Notes: a model not told the origin generated them from the letters alone. DNA of 64,000 nucleotides from an uncultured Collinsella sp. (GCA_934675795.1 CAKURW010000002.1:32561-96560), one strand, 5' to 3'; shown: positions 53,444 to 61,761, numbered from the stretch's first letter. Numbers and translations are program-made.

Positions 53444-55216
53444 TTACGAGCGTTTGCGACTCGCCAGGGCGCCTGCGGCGATGGCGGCTGTTCCCGCAAG
53501 GGCGGCTGCCACGATGGCTGCGTTCGAGGTGTCGCCGGTTGCCGCGAGCTTGCCGACGGTCTTGGCTCCCTTGGCTGCAACTGCAACGGTCTTGGTTGTC
53601 TTCGTGCCCTCGGACTTGGAACCCTCGGGCTTGGTCTTGCCGTGCTTTTCCTCGGGCTTGGTCTCCTCGGGAGGCACGATGACCGTGCTCTTGGCGACTG
53701 CTTCGTTGTAGGGGGAGTCGATCACGGCGTCGCCCGTGCCGATGGTTTGACCCGCCTCGTAGACGATGCCGTCGCTGAGTTCTTCCTTGTTGCGATAGTC
53801 AATGACCTTGCCGCCTTCAGGCGTCTGGATGGTGGCTCCTTCGATTTCGATGGTGCCGATCGCCTTGCCGTCCGCGCTCATGGCAAGGGCGAAGATTGCC
53901 GCCGTGTCTCCCTCGGCCGTGACCCTGCTGCGGACGATCGAGATGGTCGCGGGCGTGATGCCCTCGCTGGTCTGCGCGAAGATGCCGATGTTCAGGCCCT
54001 CGGACTCAGGGATGATTTTGTCGTTTTGGTCTCCACTGTAGTGGTCGGGGCCGTCGCCGCCGGTCTCGGCATAGCGGACTATGGCCTTGACAACGGAGTC
54101 GCTGATGTAGATATGGCCACCCGCTTCGCCGGAGTAGAAATTACTGGTGGAGATTGCAACCGAGAACCTGCCTTCTGCGAGCGCATCCACAGTCGAGCCG
54201 TTCTTGATGACGATGTCGTCCTCATCGGTGAAGAGTGCGCTGACTTCCCCGCCATCTGAGCTTGCGCGGACCGTCACGGTCGCGCCATCGAGCGTGATGC
54301 CCTTGTAGACATAGATGCCATACCCAACGCCACTTGCGCTGAGGGAAGCGTTCGTGACCGTGAGGCTGTTTTTACCGTCGATGGCGGTGTCTTCCTCGGA
54401 GCTTGCCTTGACCTGGCTGCCACCCGAGATCTCGACGTAGCCGTCGGCCCAAATCGCATTGTCTTTGATAGAGCTTGCCTCTACCTTGCCGCCGCCCTTT
54501 ATGATGAGGTTCTCGTTAGCATCGATGCCCTGATCCTCGGTGGCCTTGGCGGTGATGGTTCCGCTGTTGTCGATCGTGATGTTGCCGTCGGCCCTGATGC
54601 CATCCGAATCGCCCGTGGCGTTAACGTTTCCCGAGCCCTTGATGGTGACATCGCCCCCGGCATCGATGGCATCGTGCTCGGTGCTCGTGGCGTTGACAGT
54701 GCCAGCGCCGTCGATGTTGATGTTGCCGACGGAAGTGATGGCGTCACGAGAAGATGTCACGTTGAGCGTGCTGGACGCGTCGCCCTGAATATTAAGCTCG
54801 GCGTTCTCGTTCGCGCCATCCTTAACCTTGATGCCGCGGCCGTCGTCGTTAGTGACGGTGTTGTTGCCCTCGTAGCTCACGTTGAGCTTGCCCGCTGCCT
54901 CGATCGCGCCGCCGTCATAGCCGTTGAGCTTCATATCGTCGGCGCCGTCCCAGCTCCAGGTGCCGGCCTCGTCGCCTGCCGCGGTGCCGGCGTTGTACTG
55001 GGTACCGCCGACGTCCACCCACTCGGCCGCGAGCGAGACACTCGGCATGAGCAGCGAGCTCACCGTAAGCGCGCATACGGCGCCTACAACGATGCGGCGC
55101 GTCACGCGACGCCAACTGCCGTGTGCGAGCAGCGTGCGACGGCGCACGTCGGGCTCGACAAAATGGGCTCCAGAGGTTTTGTCATTGCGCTTGGGGGTCG
55201 TGAACAAGGCGGCCAT
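53444..55216 (-). CDS. LAATG-anchored beta-helix surface protein, paralogue 2
   Basis: A 590-residue paralogue of the preceding gene with the same layout: basic extension, signal peptide (VVGAVCALTVSSLLMPSVSLAA), repeated beta-strands (VTIKGSGNVNATG, ITIDNSGTITAKA, LIIKGGGKVEASS), a shorter Lys/Glu/Thr-rich spanner and the sorting signal LAATGDTS-helix-RKRS. Near-identity is strongest at the two ends, with more divergence in the middle, where presumed ligand loops lie. The same GGAG-type ribosome-binding site precedes the ATG. Its downstream neighbour is the permease remnant. Confidence 0.87.
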   Translation of the reverse strand: MAALFTTPKRNDKTSGAHFVEPDVRRRTLLAHGSWRRVTRRIVVGAVCALTVSSLLMPSVSLAAEWVDVGGTQYNAGTAAGDEAGTWSWDGADDMKLNGYDGGAIEAAGKLNVSYEGNNTVTNDDGRGIKVKDGANENAELNIQGDASSTLNVTSSRDAITSVGNINIDGAGTVNATSTEHDAIDAGGDVTIKGSGNVNATGDSDGIRADGNITIDNSGTITAKATEDQGIDANENLIIKGGGKVEASSIKDNAIWADGYVEISGGSQVKASSEEDTAIDGKNSLTVTNASLSASGVGYGIYVYKGITLDGATVTVRASSDGGEVSALFTDEDDIVIKNGSTVDALAEGRFSVAISTSNFYSGEAGGHIYISDSVVKAIVRYAETGGDGPDHYSGDQNDKIIPESEGLNIGIFAQTSEGITPATISIVRSRVTAEGDTAAIFALAMSADGKAIGTIEIEGATIQTPEGGKVIDYRNKEELSDGIVYEAGQTIGTGDAVIDSPYNEAVAKSTVIVPPEETKPEEKHGKTKPEGSKSEGTKTTKTVAVAAKGAKTVGKLAATGDTSNAAIVAAALAGTAAIAAGALASRKRS

Positions 55217-55362
55217 GGTTACTCCCATCCTCATAGGGCCTATGCGATTACGCCCAGCATATCTGCAGGATGTAGCCGGCGGTAGTGCCGTTTGGAGGGC
55301 AAAATGTCCAAAACTTGGGAAGCAATATATCGCGCGTCCGTGCGTTGCCTGGGCTTAAATCA

Positions 55363-55387
55363 AAACCACCCCTAAAAGGGGTGGTTT
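55363..55387. repeat. Right-end hairpin of the IS200-type element
   Basis: An 11-bp perfect stem with a TAAAA-like 3-base loop, located downstream of the transposase stop. It is the likely recognition structure for TnpA at the right end. Confidence 0.75.
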
Positions 55388-55496
55388 GCTCTTAGGGTAT
55401 AACCCTTGGATTTCCGGCACGCGTCTAAAGGCGCCGGCCCTCACGGGGTTCGGGCCGCACTGCAGGTTGACCCGTGACGGGCCGGTCAAACCGGCG

Positions 55497-55967
55497 CTAT
55501 TTACGCCCCGGCCCCCTATCGAAGGGGTCCTCGTACTCCTTGACGCTCAGCCGGTCGATCGCGATGTCGGCCTTCTCCTGCTCCCGGATGTACTTCGCGA
55601 TGGTGGCCTCGTTCAGGCCGACGGTGGACACGTAGTAGCCCTCGGCCCAGAACTTCCTGTTGCCGAACCTGTACTTCATGTTCGCGTGCTTGTCGAATAT
55701 CATCAGCGAGCTCTTCCCCTTCAGGTAGCCCATCACGCTCGATACGCTGTACTTCGGCGGTATCGCCAGCAGCATGTGGACGTGGTCGGGCATCAGGTGC
55801 CCCTCGATGATCTCTATCCCCTTGTACTGGCAGAGCTTCCTGAAGATCTCCCCAAGGTCGGACCTTATTTGGTTGTAGATGACTTTGCGCCTATACTTCG
55901 GCGTGAACACGACGTGGTACTTGCACATCCACTTCGTGTGCGACAGGCTGTAGGCCTTCTGGGCCAT
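55497..55967 (-). CDS. tnpA: IS200/IS605-family transposase TnpA
   Basis: A 156-residue HUH endonuclease that moves single-stranded DNA. The HUH motif is DHVHM (within GHLMPDHVHMLL) and the catalytic tyrosine lies in AKYIREQ. KYHVVFTPKYRRKVIY is the typical N-terminal strand. Length and motifs are intact, so the element may be active. The ATG was chosen because upstream codons match no family member and GAGGGCGG lies nearby. Confidence 0.93.
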   Translation of the reverse strand: MAQKAYSLSHTKWMCKYHVVFTPKYRRKVIYNQIRSDLGEIFRKLCQYKGIEIIEGHLMPDHVHMLLAIPPKYSVSSVMGYLKGKSSLMIFDKHANMKYRFGNRKFWAEGYYVSTVGLNEATIAKYIREQEKADIAIDRLSVKEYEDPFDRGPGRK

Positions 55968-56059
55968 ACGCCACCACCGCCCTCTCGACTCGGATTCCTT
56001 GCGGCCTGAACAATCGCAAGTGTCCGGCGAGGGGGGCGGCTTTGTAAAGCCGTTTGGCC

Positions 56060-56078
56060 CCACCCGCATAGCGGGTGG
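56060..56078. repeat. Left-end hairpin of the IS200-type element
   Basis: CCACCCGC pairs with GCGGGTGG around ATA, upstream of the transposase start, mirroring the hairpin at the other end. Confidence 0.72.
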
Positions 56079-56128
56079 TTTCTGATGCGGCGCGCTGCGC
56101 GCCCCGCACAGGCTAAAGCCCGTAAAGA

Positions 56129-56163
56129 AAAGCGCGGAGCCGCTCGATGCGACTCCGCGCTTT
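56129..56163 (-). terminator. Terminator of the NCS2 permease gene
   Basis: AAAGCGCGGAG pairs perfectly with CTCCGCGCTTT and is followed on the minus strand by TTTTCTTTA. Confidence 0.8.
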
Positions 56164-56189
56164 GGCGTTCTGCTTTGGCAGCTTTGCCG

Positions 56190-57503
56190 TTACGCTACAA
56201 AGAAGTAGACGAGGAAGGCGAGGGCTGCGATCCACATGAGCGGCTTGATCTTGGAGGCCTCGCCCTTAAAGAGTGCGACGATCACGTAGGCGATAAAGCC
56301 CAGACCAATGCCGGCAGAGATGGAGTAGGTGAAGGGCACGCCGGCGACAATCATGAACGCCGGGAAACCCTGCGACACGTCGGACCAGTCGATCTCGGAG
56401 GCCTCGCTCATCATGAGGTAGCCGACGTAGACCAGAGCACCGCAGGTGGCGGCGCTGGAAACGATGGTGACGATGGGGGAGAAGAACGCGGCGAGAATGA
56501 ACAGCACGCCGGTGGTGACGGAGGTGAGGCCCGTGCGGCCACCGTCGGCGGCGCCGGAAGTGGACTCGACGAAGGTGGTGATGGAGGAGACGCCCATAAA
56601 GCCACCGGCAGCAGCGGCCACGGAGTCGACGACCAGGATGGGACGGATGTCCTCGACATTGCCGTCCTCGGTCAAGAACTCGCCCTGCTTGGCGACGGCC
56701 ATCGCGGTGCCCATGGTGTCGAAGAAGTCACTCATGAGCAGCGAGAAGGCAACGACGAGCAGCATCGGGTCGGTCAGAACCTTCACGATGGCCATGTTGC
56801 CATCGGCGGTGCTGGCAAACGGGGCGCCAAAGGTCGAGAAGTTGAGCGGGGCGATAAGGCCCTCGGGCGCATGGGTGACGCCCAGCGGGATACCGGCGAT
56901 AACGGCGACGATGATGCCGATGAGCAGCGAACCCGGCACGTTGCGGGAAGCCAGAGCAACCGTCACGACGATGGAGATGATGCCGACGATAAAGGTGGGG
57001 GAGGTGATGTCGCCCAGGCCGACGAGCGTACCGGCGCCAGCGGTGATGATGCCGGCGTCGCACAAGCCGATCATGGCGATAAACAGGCCCAAGCCAACCG
57101 AGATGGCGTGGCGCAGGACCACGGGGATGGCGTCCATAATGGCCTCGCGCAGGCCGCACAGGACGAGCAGCAAGATGACGATACCCTCGAGGAAGATAAC
57201 GCTCATAGCCACGTGCCAGTCACCGCCGCACATGGTGGTGGCGATGCCCGCGATCATGGCGTTGATGCCCAGGCCCGAAGCGCAGGCGAGCGGGCGGTTG
57301 GCGAAGATGCCCATGCAGATGGTCATGATGCCGGCGCCCAGGCAAGTGGCGCAGGCGAGCGCTCCCGCATCGATGCCGGCGCCCGAGAGCACCGCGGGGT
57401 TGACGGCAATGATGTAGGCCATCGCCAGGAACGTTGTCAGTCCAGCGCGAAGTTCGGTCCCGATCGTGGACTTGCGCTCGCTGACGTGAAATAGTTCGTC
57501 CAT
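56190..57503 (-). CDS. NCS2-family purine permease (AzgA/PbuG-like)
   Basis: A 437-residue, 12-14-helix transporter for hypoxanthine, guanine or adenine. Family landmarks are TELRAGLTTFLAMAYIIAVNP near the N-terminus, LACASGLGINAMIA, the SLLMSDFFDTMGT helix with conserved Asp, and GVSSITTFVESTSGAADGGRTGLTS with the conserved Glu. AAGGAAAGGG precedes the ATG. No purine riboswitch core is visible in its leader. A copy of its last 15 codons lies between the surface-protein paralogues. Confidence 0.92.
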   Translation of the reverse strand: MDELFHVSERKSTIGTELRAGLTTFLAMAYIIAVNPAVLSGAGIDAGALACATCLGAGIMTICMGIFANRPLACASGLGINAMIAGIATTMCGGDWHVAMSVIFLEGIVILLLVLCGLREAIMDAIPVVLRHAISVGLGLFIAMIGLCDAGIITAGAGTLVGLGDITSPTFIVGIISIVVTVALASRNVPGSLLIGIIVAVIAGIPLGVTHAPEGLIAPLNFSTFGAPFASTADGNMAIVKVLTDPMLLVVAFSLLMSDFFDTMGTAMAVAKQGEFLTEDGNVEDIRPILVVDSVAAAAGGFMGVSSITTFVESTSGAADGGRTGLTSVTTGVLFILAAFFSPIVTIVSSAATCGALVYVGYLMMSEASEIDWSDVSQGFPAFMIVAGVPFTYSISAGIGLGFIAYVIVALFKGEASKIKPLMWIAALAFLVYFFVA

Positions 57504-57696
57504 GCATACCCTTTCCTTGTTCGGCCCCGAGTTTAGGCCGATTGACACGAACTCACTTACTATATCGCCTTTACAACCTTGCTGTTCCTCACATGTTGAT
57601 GTTCGGCGCTTTGTAACGGACGGGTGGTATTTTCCGTATGAAAATGTGTGGGTACCGTATACTTAAGCAGTTATAACGACCCCTATGGAGGAACGT

Positions 57697-58116
57697 ATGA
57701 TTAAAGAGCTCTGCCACGACGAGGCTATTCTGTCCCAGCGTTGCGAGGTCGCGACCGTCGAGGACGAGTCGGTGGCACAGGACCTGATCGATACCATCAA
57801 GTCGCTCGACGATGCCGGCTGCCTTGCCGCCAACCAGATTGGCGTCACCAAGAAGGTCTGCGTCTACCTGGACGATGCCGGCGAGCCCCACGTGCTTTAC
57901 AACCCCCGTCTGGTGTTTGGCCTGGGTGCCAGCAAGATGGAGGAGAGCTGCCTGACGCACGAGGAGGTCACCAAGTCCACGCGCTATATCAAGTGCAAGG
58001 TCGCTTATGACGTGATCGTCGACGGCAAGATGCGCGAGCGCAAGCAGGACTTTGTGGGCTTCGAGGCACAGATGGTTCAGCACATGATTGACCACTGTCT
58101 TGGAAAGTTGGTCTAA
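57697..58116 (+). CDS. Peptide deformylase-like protein with altered HEXXH motif
   Basis: A 139-residue member of the deformylase family. Motif I is present as GCLAANQIG, motif II as ESCLT (canonical EGCLS; the metal-binding cysteine is kept), and motif III as QHMIDH, with both metal-binding histidines but Met in place of the catalytic Glu of HEXXH. It should bind metal, but standard deformylation is doubtful. GGAGG lies about five bases before the ATG. This short form may be a dedicated paralogue, with the housekeeping deformylase elsewhere. Confidence 0.87.
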   Translation: MIKELCHDEAILSQRCEVATVEDESVAQDLIDTIKSLDDAGCLAANQIGVTKKVCVYLDDAGEPHVLYNPRLVFGLGASKMEESCLTHEEVTKSTRYIKCKVAYDVIVDGKMRERKQDFVGFEAQMVQHMIDHCLGKLV

Positions 58117-58213
58117 GGGGACCAAAGCACCGCACCTTGCCGCTCAATCGTCGCTCGCGTACCTTAAGTGCGCTTCGCTCCTCTTTCGTGGCAATCTGCG
58201 GCACTTTGACCCC
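58117..58213. repeat. Long imperfect inverted repeat after the deformylase-like gene
   Basis: GGGGACCAAAGCACCGCACC at the left and its imperfect complement ending CACTTTGACCCC at the right (about 24-base arms, a few mismatches) enclose about 48 bases. It begins at the stop codon and could be a palindromic repeat element or a processing site. Confidence 0.55.
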
Positions 58214-58260
58214 TTAGACGACCTGCGGGGTTAACTTGGTTGAGTTTATCCTGCTTGAAT

Positions 58261-58297
58261 AGCCCGGGCATGACATTGTTGTCATGTCCGGGCTTTT
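58261..58297 (+). terminator. Terminator upstream of the bile salt hydrolase gene
   Basis: AGCCCGGGCATGACA pairs with TGTCATGTCCGGGCT (one G-T pair), followed by TTTTGTG. Confidence 0.75.
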
Positions 58298-58360
58298 GTG
58301 TTTAGCGCCTTTTTGTTTGGAGACAATGAAATTAGCAAGAACGTAAAGCTAGGAGGCGCT

Positions 58361-59326
58361 ATGTGTACGAGTATTCGATTTACCGATAATTCTGGCCACA
58401 TGTATTTGGGCCGCAACCTCGACTGGAGCTTTGACTACGGCCAACAGGTTCGCGTGATGCCGCGCGGGTTTCACATTCCGTATTCGTTTATCGACGATGC
58501 GTCGGCGGCACACGCGGTGATCGGTATGTGCATCGATTACAAGAACTATCCCATGTTTTTCGATTGCGGTAACGATGCGGGTCTGGCTGTGGCGGGGCTC
58601 AACTTTCCCGGCTATGCCGAGTATGCCGAGGGCCCGGTTGATGGAAAGACCAATATCGCGGCCTATGAGTTTCCCCTGTGGGTGGCAGCGACGTTCTCGA
58701 CGGTCGATGAGGTCGAGGCCGCGCTGCGCGACACGGTGATTGTCGCCAAATCTGCCGGAGAGGGGCTGGGCGTGTCGCTGCTCCATTGGATTATCGGCGA
58801 CAGCCAGCGCAGCATCGTGGTCGAGATGATGGCTGACGGCCTGCATGTATACGACGATCCGGTCGACACCCTTGCCAATCAGCCCACCTTCCCGTGGCAC
58901 ATGGAAAACCTCCGCACCTATATCACCGCTACAAGCGATTTTCCGCAGACGGCGACATGGCGTGGCGCCGAGCTCAAGCCCTATGGAGCCGGTGCCGGCA
59001 TGCGCGGCATTCCGGGCGATTGCTATTCGCCGAGCCGTTTTGTAAAGGCGGCGTACCTCAATGCCAATTACCCGCAAAAGGAGAGCGAGACCGAAAACGT
59101 CGTCCGCATGTTCCGCTCGCTCGAGGGCGTGGTGATGATCGAGGGAGCGTCCAGGATGGGCGATGGCAAGTTCGAGAAGACTATCTACACCGGATGCTTT
59201 AGCGCGCGCACGGGCAATTATTACTACGCGATGTATGGGGATCCGTCGATTCGCTACGTGAGCCTGATGGATGCCGAGGGCGCGAGCCCCGATAGGCTCG
59301 TGGTTCCCGAGCCGCGTCGTTCGTAG
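58361..59326 (+). CDS. Choloylglycine hydrolase/bile salt hydrolase
   Basis: A 321-residue Ntn-hydrolase that cleaves glycine or taurine from conjugated bile acids, or related amides such as penicillin V. After Met removal the nucleophile is Cys2 (MCTSIRF). Arg18 and Asp21 are in GRNLDW, an Asn in AGLNFPGY (near 82), another in ANQPTFPWHM (near 175), and the conserved Arg in YSPSRFVKA (near 228). All catalytic residues are therefore in place. AGGAGG lies about five bases before the ATG. No signal peptide: cytoplasmic. The gene stands alone between terminators. Confidence 0.92.
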   Translation: MCTSIRFTDNSGHMYLGRNLDWSFDYGQQVRVMPRGFHIPYSFIDDASAAHAVIGMCIDYKNYPMFFDCGNDAGLAVAGLNFPGYAEYAEGPVDGKTNIAAYEFPLWVAATFSTVDEVEAALRDTVIVAKSAGEGLGVSLLHWIIGDSQRSIVVEMMADGLHVYDDPVDTLANQPTFPWHMENLRTYITATSDFPQTATWRGAELKPYGAGAGMRGIPGDCYSPSRFVKAAYLNANYPQKESETENVVRMFRSLEGVVMIEGASRMGDGKFEKTIYTGCFSARTGNYYYAMYGDPSIRYVSLMDAEGASPDRLVVPEPRRS

Positions 59327-59349
59327 CCGTTAGCTTTACTGCAATGCAA

Positions 59350-59385
59350 AGCGGCCCTGCGTCTCCCGTGAGATGCGGGGCCGCT
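59350..59385. terminator. Hairpin between bsh-type and kup genes
   Basis: AGCGGCCCTGCGTCTC pairs imperfectly with GAGATGCGGGGCCGCT around a short loop, between convergent genes. No T-tract. Confidence 0.55.
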
Positions 59386-59405
59386 GTCGTCGATTTGTGA
59401 CGTCG

Positions 59406-61637
59406 CTAGAAGTTGGCGTCGTTGAGTTGTTCGCTCTCGACGCCGTCGAGCTGTTGCTGTTCGGGCGTATCGGCGACGCTCTCGAGCAGCTCGGTGGGAT
59501 CGACGCTCATGTCCTTGCCGACTTCGTTGCCGTTGACCAGGTCGTCCGAGAAGATGTCGACTTCCATTTCCTCGGCCTCTTCGATCAGGATCTCGAGCGG
59601 CACCTGGGTGCGTACGAGCTTGACTGCCGGACGCATGCGGGCAAAGAGCGGTACGTACTCAATGATGATGGCCGAGTTCTCGAGACCATACCAACGCGCC
59701 GGGCTTCCGCAGGCGCGGCGGACGGCGTACTTGATGGCCATGACGCGATGGTCGTTGCGGTTGATGTCCGTTTCGGGGGCAAGCATCTTGCGCAGCATGC
59801 AAAAGCGGAAGTCGCCCACGTTGCCGCGTGTCTCGTAGATAGAGTAGGTGTGATGCTGCGGCGGCAACTCACCCGATGCCATCAGGTCGCCAACGATCTG
59901 ACGCAGGTAGGTGTTGATGCGCTGATTGACCTTAAAGCCCAGGTCCAAGCGTACGCGGAACAGGAAGTCTGTGCCAAAGGTCTCAACGGAATACTCGTGC
60001 GTATAGGGCTCGTCGGTAACGTGCACGTTGATGAACCAATATGCCTTGGCGCGCTTGGGATGCTTGTCCAGGATGGAATAGAGCACGTCGCGGTCGAGCG
60101 TGAGCGGGTCGGGGCTGTTGGTGAGAAATACCAGATTGTCAGCGAGCACGGGGTAGGTCTCGTCGTTGCGCAGGCGGTTGAGCTGATCGATGTACTTGGA
60201 GACGGGCAACAGGATCGTCTGCGTGCGCTCGATGGCGGTGCCGCGGCGCCACACATACATAAGGCCAAACAGCAGCGAGGCCAAGAAGATCATGACGTAA
60301 CCGCCGTCAAAGAACATGGTGAGGCACGAGGCAAAGAAGCAGAGCTCGATGGCGCCAAAAAGCAGGGCGAAGACACAGGCGCCCAGCTTGTGCTTGAGAA
60401 TGCCGGCGATATAGCTCGTCAAAAGCGTCGTGGTCATGAGCATGGTCACGGTGATGGCGAGGCCATAGGCGCTCTCCATGCGCTCGGAGTTCTGGAACAG
60501 CAGCACGATGAAGATGCAGCCGACCCACATGATGTTGTTGACGAGTGGAATATAGAGCTGGCCCTTGGTGTCGCTGGGGTAGTGGATGCGCAGATGCGGC
60601 ATGAGGTTGAGGCGCGTGGCCTCGGATACCAGCGAGAACGAGCCGGTGATGAGCGCCTGCGAGGCGATGATGGCCGCCACGGCCGAAAGCACGATGGCAA
60701 AGGGGCGCAGGGGCTCGGGAAGCATCATGTAGAACGGGTTGACGATGTCCATCGCGAGCATCTGGGGATTGGAGTTGTTGGCGAGCAGCCAAGCGCCCTG
60801 ACCCAGATAGTTAAGGATGAGCGCTGCCTTTACGAACGGCCAGGATGCGTAAATGTTAGCCTTGCCCACGTGACCCATGTCCGAATAGAGCGCCTCGGCG
60901 CCGGTCGTCGACAGGAAGACAAAGCCGAGCACCATGATGCCCGAATGGTTGATGGGCGAGAACAGGAACATGATGCCGCGGATGGGGTTGAGCGCGCGCA
61001 GGATGGACAGGTTGCCGAGCGTGTTGAACAGGCCGGCGCCCGCCAGGAACAGGAACCATAGCGTCATAAGCGGGCCGAACAGTTTGCCGATTGACGAGGT
61101 GCCGGCGCGCTGCATGGCAAACAGACCGCAGATAATGATGATGGTAATGATGATGACGTTGGTCTGGCCGTCGCCCAGCAGCGCATGGCCCCATTCGATG
61201 GTGCGCAGACCCTCGATGGCTGTGGTGACCGTGACGGCGGGGGTGAGGATGCCGTCGGCAAGCAGTGCCGCACCGCCGATCATGGCGGGCAGAATCAGCC
61301 ACGGTGCCACCTTGCGTACGAGGCTGAACAGGGCGAAGATACCGCCTTCGTTGTGGTTGTCGGCCTTCATGGCGATTACCACGTACTTGACCGTGGTCAC
61401 GAGCGTCATGGTCCAGATAACGAGCGAGAGCGCGCCCAAGATCATGTCCTCGCTAACGGTACCGATGCCGCCGTTGTTGGCGACAATTGATTTCATGGTA
61501 TACATGGGGCTCGTGCCGATGTCGCCATAGACGACGCCGAGCGTTACGAGCAGCATGCCAGCGGAGAGGGGAATGGTTCCATGCCCGCCTTGACCACGCT
61601 GGTCATGGGGGCTTGCCTCCAGTTTGTCGTGTGCCAC
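59406..61637 (-). CDS. kup: Kup-type potassium uptake protein
   Basis: A 743-residue K+:H+ symporter. The twelve-helix core begins with LGVVYGDIGTSPMYT and includes ALLADGILTPAVTV and the cytoplasmic C-terminal domain of about 280 residues (from WRRGTAIERTQ). The start is called at GTG because AAGGGAG lies five bases upstream. An ATG six codons earlier has no ribosome-binding site. The leader is too short for a c-di-AMP riboswitch, the element that often controls Kup in Gram-positives. Confidence 0.93.
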   Translation of the reverse strand: MAHDKLEASPHDQRGQGGHGTIPLSAGMLLVTLGVVYGDIGTSPMYTMKSIVANNGGIGTVSEDMILGALSLVIWTMTLVTTVKYVVIAMKADNHNEGGIFALFSLVRKVAPWLILPAMIGGAALLADGILTPAVTVTTAIEGLRTIEWGHALLGDGQTNVIIITIIIICGLFAMQRAGTSSIGKLFGPLMTLWFLFLAGAGLFNTLGNLSILRALNPIRGIMFLFSPINHSGIMVLGFVFLSTTGAEALYSDMGHVGKANIYASWPFVKAALILNYLGQGAWLLANNSNPQMLAMDIVNPFYMMLPEPLRPFAIVLSAVAAIIASQALITGSFSLVSEATRLNLMPHLRIHYPSDTKGQLYIPLVNNIMWVGCIFIVLLFQNSERMESAYGLAITVTMLMTTTLLTSYIAGILKHKLGACVFALLFGAIELCFFASCLTMFFDGGYVMIFLASLLFGLMYVWRRGTAIERTQTILLPVSKYIDQLNRLRNDETYPVLADNLVFLTNSPDPLTLDRDVLYSILDKHPKRAKAYWFINVHVTDEPYTHEYSVETFGTDFLFRVRLDLGFKVNQRINTYLRQIVGDLMASGELPPQHHTYSIYETRGNVGDFRFCMLRKMLAPETDINRNDHRVMAIKYAVRRACGSPARWYGLENSAIIIEYVPLFARMRPAVKLVRTQVPLEILIEEAEEMEVDIFSDDLVNGNEVGKDMSVDPTELLESVADTPEQQQLDGVESEQLNDANF

Positions 61638-61737
61638 GTGGACTCCCTTGGACATCCGGTTATCTGTCTTGGACAGACAATCTTTATGCCGTCTTTATAC
61701 ATACAAGAGCAGTTTGGCACATCAGGTTATTTTAGAC

Positions 61738-61761
61738 AATAATCCCCAGCTGGGGATTATT
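61738..61761. repeat. 24-bp perfect palindrome upstream of kup
   Basis: Two 12-base arms, AATAATCCCCAG and CTGGGGATTATT, meet without a loop. It lies between the EamA stop and kup on the same strand. The absence of a loop favours an operator over a terminator, although AT-rich ends would allow termination. Confidence 0.6.

Larger units (their letters stand above)
55360..56085 (-). mobile_element. IS200/IS605-type insertion sequence
   Basis: One Y1 transposase gene is bracketed by subterminal hairpins: AAACCACCCCT/AGGGGTGGTTT at 55363-55387 and CCACCCGC/GCGGGTGG at 56060-56078. There are no terminal inverted repeats and no TnpB gene, as in IS200. It lies within the upstream region of surface paralogue 2: sequence equivalent to the uninterrupted region of paralogue 1 continues on its far side. 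Exact ends are approximate. Confidence 0.82.

Noticed and set aside
56190-56220. Short similarity to 53377-53421 as coincidental low complexity
   Set aside because: Rejected as chance, because the match includes 14 of 15 codons, the stop and the following terminator; it was kept as a duplication relic.
56085-57494. 469-residue plus-strand frame rich in His, Asp and Gly
   Set aside because: It is antisense to the NCS2 permease and is low-complexity; the permease has full family motifs.
57504-57640. Purine riboswitch before the NCS2 permease
   Set aside because: The conserved three-way-junction core is not present on the minus strand.
59373-61061. 562-residue plus-strand frame opposite kup
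   Set aside because: It is an antisense shadow; kup is clearly coding.
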